64,000 bases of DNA from an uncultured Collinsella sp. (GCA_900542315.1 UQMV01000008.1:5588-69587); one strand, 5' to 3'; shown: positions 7,502 to 17,266, counted from the stretch's first letter. Made by a program: numbers and translations. The notes: a model not told the origin generated them from the sequence alone.

Positions 7502-8983
7502 TTACAGCTCCAGCGCCTCGGCGACTTCGGCTGCACAGGCCAGGGCATCGGCCATGGCGTTCACAACGAGCGAGCTGCCGTTGCGGGCATCACCCGCCAC
7601 ATACACCGGCGCGGCATCCGCGGCGACACCCTCCGTGCGAGCCGCGTGGTGCGAGCCCTCGGCAGCCATCACCGGCAGCGGACGACCAGTGGCGGCAACG
7701 GGCACCCCAACGGCGTCGAACACGCCATGCTCGGGACCCGAAAAGCCGCAGGCGATGAGCACCAGCTGCGCCGGCACCTCGTGCTCGGAGCCCGCGATGC
7801 GCTCCGGCTTGCCGGCCGACCAGTCCAGATCGACCACGCGCAGGCCCGCGGCCGCACCTTTCCTGTCCAGCAGCACCTCGAGCGTATCCACGCCCCAGGC
7901 ACGCATCTCGCCACCCATGGCAGCGATGGCCTCCTGCTGGCCGTAGTCGGTCTTCTTCACATTGGGCCACTGCGGCCAGGGGTTGCTCGCCGTACGTTTA
8001 TCGGGCGCAGCCGGCAAGAACTCAAACTGGCGCACGCTGCGCGCACCCTGGCGCACCGCGGTACCCACGCAGTCGTTGCCGGTATCACCGCCGCCAATGA
8101 CCACGACGTCCAAGCCGCGCGCGTCAATAGCGGGCTCGCCGCCGTCGAGCACCGAGACGGTCGATGCCGTCAGGTAGTCCACGGCGTACACCACGCCCGG
8201 GGCGTCGATGTTCGCAGCCGAAAGCCCACGCGGGGCACGGGCGCCGGCAGCCACCACGACAGCATCAAAGTCGTCGAGCTTGGCGGCAACCTTGGGATCG
8301 CTTACGTCGGCGTTCAGCTCAAACACAATGCCCAGCTCACGCATGAGCGCCACGCGGCGCTCGACCACGGACTTCTCGAGCTTCATGTTGGGAATACCGT
8401 ACATGAGCAGGCCGCCCGGACGGTCGTCGCGCTCAAAAACTGTCACGCGGGCGCTGCGGCGGGCGAGCTCCCACGCGGCCACCAGGCCAGCAGGACCGGA
8501 GCCCACCACGGCAACCGTGGGTGCGCCCTCCCCCGCCGGCTCAAAGCGGCGCGGACCGCCGTTGGCCCACTCGTGGTCGCTGATCGCACGCTCGTTGTCG
8601 TGAATCGTCGTGGGCTGGCCGTCAACCGAGCCCAGATTGCACGCGGCCTCGCACAGAGCCGGGCACACGCGGCTCGTGAACTCGGGCATGGGCGAGGTGA
8701 GCGACAGACGCTCGGCAGCCTCGTCCCAGCGACCGCGATACACCAGCTCATTCCACTCGGGAATCAGGTTGTGCAGCGGGCAGCCGCTCGGGCGCGCCTT
8801 GCCAAAGCTCGCGCCCATCTGGCAAAACGCCACGCCGCACATCATGCAGCGGCTCGCCTGAGCACGGCGCGCGTCATCGTCGAGCTCCACGTACAGCGGA
8901 TCGAAATCGCGGCTGCGCTCCTCCACGGGGCGAAGCTCGTGGGTCACGCGATCGATATCAAGAAAAGCACCGGGCTTACTCAT
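7502..8983 (-). CDS. gltD: Glutamate synthase, small (NADPH-oxidising) subunit
   Basis: 493-residue flavoprotein subunit of GOGAT; it passes electrons from NAD(P)H through FAD and iron-sulfur clusters to GltB. The N-terminal cluster-binding cysteines are visible as C46, C49, C54 and C68, with a further CPALCEAAC set near residues 107-115. The FAD dinucleotide-binding motif VGSGPAG follows near residue 160, and the NAD(P)H motif IGGGDTGND lies in the second half. It starts 5 bp after the gltB stop, so the two are co-transcribed. Length matches the family. Confidence 0.97.
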   Translation of the reverse strand: MSKPGAFLDIDRVTHELRPVEERSRDFDPLYVELDDDARRAQASRCMMCGVAFCQMGASFGKARPSGCPLHNLIPEWNELVYRGRWDEAAERLSLTSPMPEFTSRVCPALCEAACNLGSVDGQPTTIHDNERAISDHEWANGGPRRFEPAGEGAPTVAVVGSGPAGLVAAWELARRSARVTVFERDDRPGGLLMYGIPNMKLEKSVVERRVALMRELGIVFELNADVSDPKVAAKLDDFDAVVVAAGARAPRGLSAANIDAPGVVYAVDYLTASTVSVLDGGEPAIDARGLDVVVIGGGDTGNDCVGTAVRQGARSVRQFEFLPAAPDKRTASNPWPQWPNVKKTDYGQQEAIAAMGGEMRAWGVDTLEVLLDRKGAAAGLRVVDLDWSAGKPERIAGSEHEVPAQLVLIACGFSGPEHGVFDAVGVPVAATGRPLPVMAAEGSHHAARTEGVAADAAPVYVAGDARNGSSLVVNAMADALACAAEVAEALEL

Positions 8984-8988
8984 GGCAC

Positions 8989-11900
8989 TTACGCCTCCTT
9001 CTTGGTCGAAGCAACAGAGCTGGCAGCGGCGGCCACAGCACCGGCGCCACCCGCCACATCAAAGCGAGCAACATCCTCGGCACTCGCGCGACCGGTCACG
9101 ATGTCAAACGCCAGTTCCTCGGCCTGCGCATGCGTCTTGCCCGCGCCCTCGGCGGCGGCGACAATCGCCAGCACGCGTTCGTACTCGGTCGGGATGACCT
9201 TCACAAAGTGCTTGCTCATCGAGTCAAAGCTGTAGAGCAGCTTAATGCCGCGTGGGCTCTGGGTCGCGTCCACGTGCTCCTGGATGAGCTCGCGAATCTG
9301 CGCCAGCTCGCCGGCCGTCGGGGCTTTAAGCTCAACGCTCTCGTGGTTCACACGGGCATCGAGCGTGCCGTACTGGTCAAAGACATAGGCCACGCCACCC
9401 GTCATGCCGGCGGCGAAGTTCTGCCCGACCTCGCCCAGGATGAGCGCCAGACCACCCGTCATGTACTCGCAGCCATGGTTGCCGCAGCCCTCGACCACCA
9501 CGGTGGCACCGGAGTTGCGCACGCCAAAGCGCTGGCCGGCCAGGCCGTTAATGAAGCCACGGCCGCTCGTGGCGCCAAAGAACGCCACGTTGCCCACGAT
9601 GATGTTCTCGTCGAACTTGTAGGTCGCACGCGGGTTGGGGCGCACGGAGACCTCGCCGCCCGAAAGGCCCTTGCCAAAGTAGTCGTTGGCGTCGCCGCAC
9701 ACGTTGAGCGTCACACCGCGCGGCAGGAACGCGCCAAAGCTCTGACCGGCCGAGCCATCGCAATCGATGGCGATGGAACCGGCGGGCAGGCCCTCGGGAT
9801 GCGCCTTGGTCACCGCGTTGCCCAGGATGGTGCCCACGCAGCGGTTGACGTTGGCGATGTCGGCATGGAAGCGAATCGGACGCAGGTGCGCACGGGCATC
9901 GGCCGTATAGGGCACAAACAACGTGGAGTCGAGCGTCTTGTCGAGCTCGCTGTCCGCAGCCATCTGGGGCAGGAAGTGACGGCCGTCGGCACCCGGGATG
10001 TGGGCACCAAACTCACAGGTCGCGCTCGCCAGCACGGGCGACAGATCCAGCAGGTTAGCCTTGCGGTTGCCCGGGACCTCAATCTGGCGCAAGCACTCGG
10101 GATGGCCGACCATCTCGTCGATGGTGCGGAAGCCCAGGCTCGCCATGACCTCGCGCAGCTGCTCGGCAACAAAGAGCATAAAGTGCTCGACGTGCTCTGG
10201 CTTGCCGCGGAAGCCGCGACGCAGGCGGCAGTTTTGCGTAGCGATGCCGGCCGGGCAGGTATCCTGCTGGCAGTCGCGCTGCATGAGGCAGCCCATCGAG
10301 ATGAGCGGCATGGTCGCAAAGCCAAACTCCTCGGCACCCAGCAGGCAGGCGACGGCAACATCGGTGCCGTCCATGAGCTTGCCGTCGGCCTCGAGCACCA
10401 CGCGCGAGCGCAGGCCGTTTTGCAGCAGCGTCTGCTGGGCCTCGGCAAGACCGAGCTCCAGCGGCAGACCGGCATGCCAAATGGAATCGCGAGCAGCGGC
10501 ACCCGAGCCGCCGTTGTGGCCGCTGATCAAGATCTTGTCGGCAGCACCCTTGGCAACACCGGTGGCGATGGTGCCGACACCGGCCTCGCTGACCAGCTTG
10601 ACCGACACGCGCGCGCCGGGGTTGGCGTTCTTAAGATCGAAGATCAGCTCTGCCAGGTCCTCGATGGAGTAGATGTCGTGGTGCGGCGGAGGCGAGATCA
10701 GGCCGATGCCGGGCGTGGACTGACGGACCTCGGCAATCCAGGGGTAGACCTTCTTGCCGGGCAGGTGGCCACCCTCGCCAGGCTTGGCGCCCTGGGCCAT
10801 CTTGATCTGAATCTCGAAGGCGCTGCACAGGTAGCGGCTCGTCACGCCAAAGCGCGCGCTTGCCACCTGCTTGATGGCGGAGTTCTTGGAGTCACCGTTA
10901 GCCAGCGGGGTCTCGCGGCGCGGATCCTCGCCGCCCTCGCCGGAGTTGGAACGGCCGTGCAGGCGGTTCATGGCGATGGCCATGCACTCGTGTGCCTCTT
11001 TGCTGATGGAACCGTACGACATGGCGCCGGTGTTAAAGCGGCGGACGATGTTGAGCGCGGGCTCGACCTCGTCAAGCGAAACCGGCGTGCGACCGCTGGC
11101 ATTAAAGTCGAGCAAGTCGCGCAGGCACACGGCGCGGCCGGTGCGGTGCAGGCGGGCGCTGTACTCCTTAAAGGTGTCGTAGCTGTCCTCACGGCAGGCG
11201 GTCTGCAGCAGGTAGACAGTCTGCGGATCGATGAGGTGATCCTCGCCACCAAGCGGGCGCCACTTGGTCAGGCCCAGCGTGGGCAGTTGATCGGGAGCCG
11301 GGCTCTTAAGGATAGCGAGCGCGGCGTCGTAGCGCTCGTTTTGCTCGCGCTCAACGTCCTCGACACCCATACCGCCCACACGGCTCACCGTGCCGGCAAA
11401 GTACGCGTTGACGAACTCCGGCGTAAAGCCAACGGCCTCGAAGATCTGCGCCGAATGGTAGCTCTGCACCGTGGAGATGCCCATCTTGGACATGATGGAG
11501 ACGATGCCGGCGGTCGCAGCCTTGTTGTAGTTGGCGATGCCCTGCTCGGCTGTCACGTCCAGATCGCCGTGCGCCGCCAGGTCGCGGATGCACGCATGCG
11601 CGTTGTACGGGTAGATGCCGCTTGCGGAGTAGCCCACCAGCGCCGCAAAGTCGTGCGGAGACACGGCATCGCCGCACTCCACCACGATATCGGCAAAGGT
11701 GCGCACGTCGGCACGGATCAAGTGGTTGTGCACGCAGCCCACGGCGAGCAGCGACGGCACGGGCACCTCGCCCGCAGCGGCACGGTCGCTCAGCACCACG
11801 ATGTTCACGCCATCGCGAACCGCAGCCTCGACGTCTTCGGCAAGCTGCTTGAGCGCAGCCTGCAGCGCGCCCTCACCCGCGTCGCGGCGGTACACGGCAC

Positions 11901-13683
11901 GGAACCGGCGGGTCTTAAAGCCAACACGGTCAATCGCGCAAATGCGGTCGAACTCCTCCTCGCTCAGCAGCGGGCGCTCCAGGCGCACCAGCTGGCAGGC
12001 CGTACGGGAGTCCTCGAGCAAGTTGCCGTGGTTGCCCAGGTAGAGCGTGGTCGAAGTCACCATATGCTCGCGCAGGGCGTCGATCGGCGGGTTCGTGACC
12101 TGGGCGAACAACTGATAGAAGTAGTCAAAGAACGAGCGCGTCTTCTTGGACAGGCAGGCCAGCGGCGCATCGATACCCATCGAGGCGAGCGGGGCCTTGC
12201 CCTGCTGGGCCATGGGACGCACGACCTCGTCAACATCATCCCAATGATACCCGAGCTTAGCCATGCGCACGGCGGCGGGCACCTCGGCGTCCTCGGCGGG
12301 CGTTGCCGCAACGGGCTCATCGAGCGCGTCAACGGTTAGCGTCTCCTCGGCAATCCAGTCGCGGTAGGGCTTTTCCTTGGCGTAACGGGCGCGCAGCTCA
12401 TCGTTGTAGATGACGCGACCGCGGGCAAAGTCGACCTCGAGCATCTGGCCCGGTCCCAGGCAGCCGCTCGTCAGGATGTTCTCGGGGCTCACCTCGATGG
12501 TGCCCACCTCGCTTGCCAGCATAAAGCGACCGTCGCGCGTCACATAGTAGCGGGCGGGACGCAAGCCGTTACGGTCGAGGGCGGCACCCAGCGTGCGACC
12601 GTCGGTAAAGGCGATGGCCGCCGGGCCATCCCACGGCTCCATGAGCATGGACTGGTAAGCGTCGTAGGCGCGGCGCTCCTCACTCAGGCTGTCGTTGTGG
12701 TCCCACGGCTCGGGCAGCAGCATGGATGCGGCACGCGTGAGCGGACGACCGTTCATGACCAAAAACTCAAGCACATTGTCCAGAATCGCGGAGTCGGAGC
12801 CCTCGCGGTTGATGATGGGCATCACGCGCTCAAGATCGTGCTGCAGCACGGGGCTGTACAGGTTGGGTTCGCGGGCGCGAATCCAGTTGACGTTGCCCTT
12901 GAGGGTGTTGATCTCGCCGTTGTGGATGATAAAGCGGTTGGGATGTGCGCGCTCCCAGCTGGGCGTGGTGTTGGTGGAGTAGCGCGAGTGGACGAGCGCC
13001 ACGGCCGTTTTGACGGCGGCGTCGTTGAGGTCGATGAAGAAACGGCGCATCTGCGTGGCCACAAGCATGCCCTTGTACACGATGGTGCGCGAGCTCATGG
13101 AGCACACATAGAAGATCTTGTCGCGCAGGGCGAACTCAGCGTCGGCCTTCTTTTCGATGGTGCGGCGGCACACGTACAGGCGACGCTCAAAGGCATCGCC
13201 GGCGGGCGTGTCGTCCGGACGGCCCAGGAAAGCCTGCAGGATAGTAGGCATGCAGGCGCGGGCCGTCTCGCCCAGGTCGTGCGGGTCGACCGGCACCTCG
13301 CGCCAGAAGAGCAGCGGCACGCCGGCTTCGGCGCAGCCCTCCTCAAACACGCGGCGGGCATCCTCTACACCCTTGTCGTCCTGCGGGAAGAACAGCATGG
13401 CCACGCCATAGTCGCCCTCTGCCGGCAGGATCTGGCCGCACTTTTGAGCCTCTTTACGGAAAAAGTGATGCGGAACCTGGAACAGGATTCCGGCGCCGTC
13501 GCCGGTGTTCTTCTCGAGTCCGGTGCCGCCGCGGTGCTCCAAGTTGACCAGAATGGACAGTGCGTCGTCCAGAATCTGGTGATGGCGCTCGCCGTTGATA
13601 TCGGCAAGCGCGCCGATGCCACATGCATCGTGGTCGAATTCGGGGCGATAAAGGCCCTGCTGCTGAGCGGAATCTGCCTGCAT
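8989..13683 (-). CDS. gltB: Glutamate synthase, large subunit
   Basis: 1564-residue catalytic subunit of GOGAT, which converts glutamine plus 2-oxoglutarate to two glutamates. A 20-residue propeptide precedes the nucleophile Cys21 (DHDAC-GIG) of the N-terminal Ntn glutaminase domain. The FMN-binding synthase barrel carries the 3Fe-4S cysteines at 1132, 1138 and 1143 (CLMQRDCQQDTC), followed by the C-terminal beta-helix GXGXG domain. The start follows aagggga-type ribosome-site sequence. It leads the gltB-gltD operon. Upstream is a TTTCGAAA palindrome (13763) that might be regulatory. Confidence 0.98.
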   Translation of the reverse strand: MQADSAQQQGLYRPEFDHDACGIGALADINGERHHQILDDALSILVNLEHRGGTGLEKNTGDGAGILFQVPHHFFRKEAQKCGQILPAEGDYGVAMLFFPQDDKGVEDARRVFEEGCAEAGVPLLFWREVPVDPHDLGETARACMPTILQAFLGRPDDTPAGDAFERRLYVCRRTIEKKADAEFALRDKIFYVCSMSSRTIVYKGMLVATQMRRFFIDLNDAAVKTAVALVHSRYSTNTTPSWERAHPNRFIIHNGEINTLKGNVNWIRAREPNLYSPVLQHDLERVMPIINREGSDSAILDNVLEFLVMNGRPLTRAASMLLPEPWDHNDSLSEERRAYDAYQSMLMEPWDGPAAIAFTDGRTLGAALDRNGLRPARYYVTRDGRFMLASEVGTIEVSPENILTSGCLGPGQMLEVDFARGRVIYNDELRARYAKEKPYRDWIAEETLTVDALDEPVAATPAEDAEVPAAVRMAKLGYHWDDVDEVVRPMAQQGKAPLASMGIDAPLACLSKKTRSFFDYFYQLFAQVTNPPIDALREHMVTSTTLYLGNHGNLLEDSRTACQLVRLERPLLSEEEFDRICAIDRVGFKTRRFRAVYRRDAGEGALQAALKQLAEDVEAAVRDGVNIVVLSDRAAAGEVPVPSLLAVGCVHNHLIRADVRTFADIVVECGDAVSPHDFAALVGYSASGIYPYNAHACIRDLAAHGDLDVTAEQGIANYNKAATAGIVSIMSKMGISTVQSYHSAQIFEAVGFTPEFVNAYFAGTVSRVGGMGVEDVEREQNERYDAALAILKSPAPDQLPTLGLTKWRPLGGEDHLIDPQTVYLLQTACREDSYDTFKEYSARLHRTGRAVCLRDLLDFNASGRTPVSLDEVEPALNIVRRFNTGAMSYGSISKEAHECMAIAMNRLHGRSNSGEGGEDPRRETPLANGDSKNSAIKQVASARFGVTSRYLCSAFEIQIKMAQGAKPGEGGHLPGKKVYPWIAEVRQSTPGIGLISPPPHHDIYSIEDLAELIFDLKNANPGARVSVKLVSEAGVGTIATGVAKGAADKILISGHNGGSGAAARDSIWHAGLPLELGLAEAQQTLLQNGLRSRVVLEADGKLMDGTDVAVACLLGAEEFGFATMPLISMGCLMQRDCQQDTCPAGIATQNCRLRRGFRGKPEHVEHFMLFVAEQLREVMASLGFRTIDEMVGHPECLRQIEVPGNRKANLLDLSPVLASATCEFGAHIPGADGRHFLPQMAADSELDKTLDSTLFVPYTADARAHLRPIRFHADIANVNRCVGTILGNAVTKAHPEGLPAGSIAIDCDGSAGQSFGAFLPRGVTLNVCGDANDYFGKGLSGGEVSVRPNPRATYKFDENIIVGNVAFFGATSGRGFINGLAGQRFGVRNSGATVVVEGCGNHGCEYMTGGLALILGEVGQNFAAGMTGGVAYVFDQYGTLDARVNHESVELKAPTAGELAQIRELIQEHVDATQSPRGIKLLYSFDSMSKHFVKVIPTEYERVLAIVAAAEGAGKTHAQAEELAFDIVTGRASAEDVARFDVAGGAGAVAAAASSVASTKKEA

Positions 13684-13865
13684 CGCGATCCTCCCCTTGG
13701 TGTTAGACAGTCAGTTGAATAGGCATACTAGAAGCATCGCCGGCCCGTTGTGTTTCCCGCCCGTTTCGAAACAATCGCGTAACGCACACCCTACGAGTGG
13801 ACACCGCCGACCTCAAGGACGACGACAAGGCCCCAAGTTCGGCCTGCAAACTCACCTCTTCAAAC
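13684..13865. other. gltB upstream region
   Basis: Leader and promoter space of gltB with no ORF I support. It contains the palindrome GTTTCGAAAC at about 13762-13771; the same TTTCGAAA core recurs in the inverted repeat upstream of argR (46982-47019). No convincing -35/-10 pair was found. Confidence 0.4.
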
Positions 13866-14002
13866 ATCTCAATCTGTAACAGTAAGACCCAATTTCGACG
13901 ACTAACTGTTACAGATTGAGATGTTTTCGAGAGACGGTTCCGAATGTCTCAATCTGTAACACGAAGAGCCGGTTTTTGCAGCTAACTGTTACAGATCAAG
14001 AC
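13866..14002. repeat. Two 57-bp palindromes, exact 80-bp period
   Basis: Copies 13866-13922 and 13946-14002 belong to the family described at 4832-5128, again with 23-nt loops and a 23-nt spacer. They lie between the divergently transcribed gltB and gpmA genes, before the gpmA promoter region (14040-14130). Confidence 0.93.
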
Positions 14003-14140
14003 ATTTCGGCAATCCCCTTTCACCATCCTATTCAAATACAACAATTTTGTTAGTCTTGGTTAACTTTTTAGCCTAAAACGGGTATCCTTTGCGGCGTCAA
14101 ACAAACGGCACGCATGTCGCGCCACATTAAGGAGGCCCCT

Positions 14141-14914
14141 ATGGCAAACCAGACAGACCGGCAGACAATCCAACTCGTCCTTATCCGCCACGGAGAGTCG
14201 GAGTGGAACAAACTCAACCTGTTCACCGGCTGGACCGACGTAGAGCTCACCGACACGGGCCGCGAAGAAGCCGCCGCAGGCGGTCGAGCCCTCAAAGAAG
14301 CCGGTTTCGACTTTGACGTCTGCTACACTTCGCGCCTCAAGCGCGCGATCCACACCCTCAACATCGTGCTCGGCCAAATGGATCGCGAGTGGCTGCCCGT
14401 CATCAAATCCTGGAAGCTCAACGAGCGCCACTACGGCGCGTTGCAGGGTCTCAACAAGGCCGATGCCGCGGCGGAGCACGGCGACGAACAGGTGCTCATC
14501 TGGCGCCGCTCCTTCGATATCTGCCCGCCGGCACTCGAGCCGAACGACGCGCGCGATCCCCACACCCAGGAGCAATACCGTGATGTCGCGCCCGACCAGC
14601 TGCCCTACACCGAGTGCCTCAAGGACACGATAGCCCGCGCCTGGCCTTATTTCGAAGACGAGATTCGCCCCCAGATGCTCGCCGGCAAGCGCGTACTCAT
14701 CGCCGCACACGGCAACTCCCTGCGCTCTCTCGTCATGAAGTTCGAGCACCTCACGCCCGAGGAGATCCTCAAGGTCAACATCCCCACCGGCGTGCCGCTC
14801 GTCTACACCTTCGATGCCGATTTCAACGTCCTCGACAAGCGCTACATCGGCGACCCGGCGATCATCGCCGCCAAGATCGACGCCGTGGCCAACCAAGGCA
14901 AGGCGCGCAGGTAA
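14141..14914 (+). CDS. gpmA: 2,3-bisphosphoglycerate-dependent phosphoglycerate mutase
   Basis: Glycolytic enzyme interconverting 3- and 2-phosphoglycerate, 257 residues. The phosphohistidine motif RHGESEWN is near residues 16-23, followed by NLFTGWTDV, ERHYGALQG and the second catalytic His in AAHGNSLR. All are signatures of the cofactor-dependent dPGM. The ATG at 14141 is preceded by aaggagg at six bases; an upstream in-frame ATG at 14114 would add nine residues and lacks this. It is followed 75 bp later by mntH. Confidence 0.96.
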   Translation: MANQTDRQTIQLVLIRHGESEWNKLNLFTGWTDVELTDTGREEAAAGGRALKEAGFDFDVCYTSRLKRAIHTLNIVLGQMDREWLPVIKSWKLNERHYGALQGLNKADAAAEHGDEQVLIWRRSFDICPPALEPNDARDPHTQEQYRDVAPDQLPYTECLKDTIARAWPYFEDEIRPQMLAGKRVLIAAHGNSLRSLVMKFEHLTPEEILKVNIPTGVPLVYTFDADFNVLDKRYIGDPAIIAAKIDAVANQGKARR

Positions 14915-14989
14915 CCCCAACCCAAACCCGACGCGTGGCGCCGCACGACCCAGATGCGACGCCACGCCGCCCATACACAGGAGCGCACC

Positions 14990-16246
14990 ATGCTCAACCA
15001 TCTCAAACAACACTTTGGCTGCCGACGCACCGGTGGTCACGGAGGCCTAGACATTGCGCGGCACATCGGCCCCGGGCTGCTCGTGACCGTCGGCTTTATC
15101 GACCCGGGCAACTGGGCCTCCAATATGGCCGCGGGCTCGCAGTTTGGCTACGCGCTGCTGTGGATCGTCACACTGTCCACGATTATGCTCATTGTGCTGC
15201 AGCACAATGCGGCGCACCTGGGTATCGCCACGGGCGCCTGTCTTGCCGAGGCCACGACACGTTACCTCCCCCGCTTCGTTGGACGCACGGTGCTCGCCAG
15301 TGCCTATCTCGCGACCATCGCCACCGCCATGGCCGAAGTCCTAGGCGGCGCGATTGCCCTTCAAATGCTCTTTGGGCTGCCCGTGCGCGCGGGCTGCGTC
15401 ATCGTGACGGCAGTATCGATGGCGATGCTCATGACGAGTTCCTACAAGCGCGCCGAGCGATGGATCATCACCTTCGTAGGCGTGGTAGGCCTCTCGTTTT
15501 TGGCCGAGCTTGCGCTGGTCAAGGTCGACTGGCCGCAGGCCGCCGCAAGCTGGATCACACCCAGCATGCCCACCGGCTCGGCCACGATTATCGTAAGTGT
15601 CCTAGGCGCGGTCGTTATGCCCCACAACCTCTTCCTGCACTCCGAGGTCATCCAATCCATGCACTTCGAAGGCCAAGGTGAGCAGGTTATCGAAGAACGT
15701 CTGCGCTATGAGCTCTTCGACACGCTTTTTTCGATGGGCGTGGGCTGGGCAATCAACTCGGCCATGGTCATCCTGGCCGCAACGACCTTCTTTGCGCACG
15801 GCATGGTCGTAGACGACCTCGCCGTCGCAGCAACCACGCTCTCCCCCATCTTGGGCCCGGCGAGCTCGACCATCTTTGCGGTGGCACTGCTGTTTGCGGG
15901 CCTCTCGAGTAGTGTGACGGCGGGCATGGCGGCAGGCACCATCACCGCGGGCATGTTCGACGAGGAATACGACATCCACGACCGACATTCCTCGATCGGG
16001 GTGGTGGCCTGTTTCGCCGGCGCAGTGGCGGCGTGCCTGGTCGTCCCAAATCCTTTTGAGGGTCTCATTTGGAGTCAGGCGCTGCTGTCGCTTCAGTTGC
16101 CGATTACGGTCTTTGTGCTCATACGACTCACCAGTTCGCCCCGCGTCATGGGCAAATACGCCAACTCCCGCCCGCTCAACGCGCTGCTCATAGGAATTGG
16201 CGTCGTCGTGACTGCCCTCGATGCCGTGCTGCTGACAGGGATGTAA
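14990..16246 (+). CDS. mntH: Nramp-family divalent metal (Mn2+/Fe2+) transporter
   Basis: 418-residue proton-coupled metal importer of the Nramp family, an integral inner-membrane protein with about 11 helices. The helix-1 metal motif DPGN is at residues 38-41 and the helix-6 motif MPHNLFLHS is intact, both defining metal-ligand segments. The start at 14990 follows acaggag; an upstream ATG at 14954 has no such site. The gene follows gpmA on the same strand; dPGM does not need manganese, so the pairing need not be functional. No MntR-type operator was identified. Confidence 0.93.
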   Translation: MLNHLKQHFGCRRTGGHGGLDIARHIGPGLLVTVGFIDPGNWASNMAAGSQFGYALLWIVTLSTIMLIVLQHNAAHLGIATGACLAEATTRYLPRFVGRTVLASAYLATIATAMAEVLGGAIALQMLFGLPVRAGCVIVTAVSMAMLMTSSYKRAERWIITFVGVVGLSFLAELALVKVDWPQAAASWITPSMPTGSATIIVSVLGAVVMPHNLFLHSEVIQSMHFEGQGEQVIEERLRYELFDTLFSMGVGWAINSAMVILAATTFFAHGMVVDDLAVAATTLSPILGPASSTIFAVALLFAGLSSSVTAGMAAGTITAGMFDEEYDIHDRHSSIGVVACFAGAVAACLVVPNPFEGLIWSQALLSLQLPITVFVLIRLTSSPRVMGKYANSRPLNALLIGIGVVVTALDAVLLTGM

Positions 16247-16273
16247 CGAGACCGCATACCCGCCCAGCCAAAC

Positions 16274-16330
16274 GTCTCAATCTGTAACAGATGGAGCCAA
16301 TTTCCGCCCCTTTCTGTTACAGATCGAGAC
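16274..16330. repeat. Single copy of the 57-bp palindrome
   Basis: Left arm 16274-16290, 23-nt loop, right arm 16314-16330; same family as 4832-5128. It lies 27 bp after the mntH stop. This is the only solitary copy in the window. Confidence 0.92.
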
Positions 16331-16367
16331 AATCGAACAAATACGATCCTCTTGCACCAATCAATAC

Positions 16368-16403
16368 AAAAGGGCCCCGATCGGGAATTCGACCGGGGCC
16401 CTT
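16368..16403. terminator. Bidirectional rho-independent terminator
   Basis: Hairpin with aagggccccg and cggggccctt arms, between the convergent mntH and rubredoxin genes. Confidence 0.8.
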
Positions 16404-16443
16404 GGACAGAGCCATGTTCGGCTAATCGCCGTATGTCTGCGAG

Positions 16444-16587
16444 TTACTCCTCGACGAGCTCAAACTCATCGGGACCGACGCCGCACACCGGGCACACGTA
16501 GTCCTCGGGCAGCTCGGGCGTGTCGACCTCGACCTCGTAACCGCAAACGGTGCACACAAACTTATAGGTCTTCTTCTCCTCAGCCAT
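16444..16587 (-). CDS. Rubredoxin-like iron protein
   Basis: 47-residue electron carrier. It has the two rubredoxin knuckles: CTVCGYE at residues 13-19 and CPVCGVG toward the C terminus, giving CxxCG...CxxCG for one Fe atom. The start follows gaggaga. In anaerobes such proteins pass electrons to flavin-dependent oxygen- or peroxide-detoxifying enzymes. A flavin reductase gene lies 89 bp upstream on the same strand, with a separate promoter between them. It is slightly shorter than classical rubredoxins (about 52 residues) but complete. Confidence 0.9.
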   Translation of the reverse strand: MAEEKKTYKFVCTVCGYEVEVDTPELPEDYVCPVCGVGPDEFELVEE

Positions 16588-16631
16588 GATGTTCTCCTCT
16601 CGAACGTGACTGCTGATGTACTTCGCTTATT

Positions 16632-16659
16632 AGTATAGGTTCTCAATAATATAATGCAA
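16632..16659 (-). promoter_or_regulatory. Sigma70-type promoter for the rubredoxin gene
   Basis: On the minus strand TTGCAT (16659-16654) is followed after 16 bp by TATACT (16637-16632), in a locally AT-rich stretch about 45 bases before the start codon. Confidence 0.6.
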
Positions 16660-16676
16660 GTGTTTTTAGAGCATTT

Positions 16677-17180
16677 CTATCCCTGATACGAAGATGCCTT
16701 GGGCGGCGTCTTGCCCTTCAGGACCTTGTGGTAGTAATCGTAGGTAAGCGGTGTCTCGTCGCTCAGGCGCTCGGCGTCCTCGACCTCGCCGATAAACAGC
16801 AGGTGCGTACCCACGTCCACGGTGTCAATCAAACGGCAGCTAAACAGCGCTGCCGCATGCTCGGGCACATAGGGCATGTCCAGAGCCGTCTCGCGGGTCT
16901 CGTACTTGGCAAACTTGTCGTAGTCGCTGCTGGTGCGGAACCCAAAGTTACCGATGTAGAGCATGTCGGCCGTCTGATCGATCACGGTCAGCGCGAAGGC
17001 CTTGGCCGATGCGATGACACCCGAGGTGACGTTGTCCTTGTTTACGGCAACCGAAATGCGCGGCGGCATGGACGTCACCTGCACCGCCGTGTTGATGACG
17101 CAGCCGGCGCGCAGCCCATCTGCCGCAGAGCTCACCACATACAGACCGCTCGGCATGGTAAAGAACGCAGTTTTGTCCAT
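16677..17180 (-). CDS. Flavin reductase-like FMN-binding split-barrel protein
   Basis: 167-residue protein of the flavin reductase/flavoredoxin type, binding FMN in a split beta-barrel. The N-terminal PSGLYVVSS segment and the TSMPPRISVAVNKDN segment match the family's flavin-contact region, and the ADMLYIGNFGFRTSSDYDKF segment matches the following helix region. The ATG at 17180 follows an aggggag site; the frame extends upstream through a terminator and a palindrome, which is not credible coding sequence. It is adjacent to a rubredoxin gene, suggesting a joint electron-transfer or oxygen-stress role. Confidence 0.85.
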   Translation of the reverse strand: MDKTAFFTMPSGLYVVSSAADGLRAGCVINTAVQVTSMPPRISVAVNKDNVTSGVIASAKAFALTVIDQTADMLYIGNFGFRTSSDYDKFAKYETRETALDMPYVPEHAAALFSCRLIDTVDVGTHLLFIGEVEDAERLSDETPLTYDYYHKVLKGKTPPKASSYQG

Positions 17181-17231
17181 AACGATCACTCCCCTAACCC
17201 GGGTTGGAACCTCATGGATGTATGTACCCAC

Positions 17232-17266
17232 AAAAAAGGCGGCACCCATAACGGATGCCGCCTTTG
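17232..17266 (-). terminator. Rho-independent terminator downstream of smpB
   Basis: On the minus strand the hairpin aaaggcggcat/gtgccgccttt is followed by a T-run (17237-17232). It ends the TPR-smpB transcript. Confidence 0.8.

Noticed and set aside
9130..12339. Long plus-strand frame of 1069 codons opposite gltB
   Set aside because: It lies wholly antisense to the well-supported gltB gene, has no family resemblance, and is a by-product of high-GC codon bias. The same applies to the frames opposite secA (30764-33544) and the copper ATPase (202-1939).
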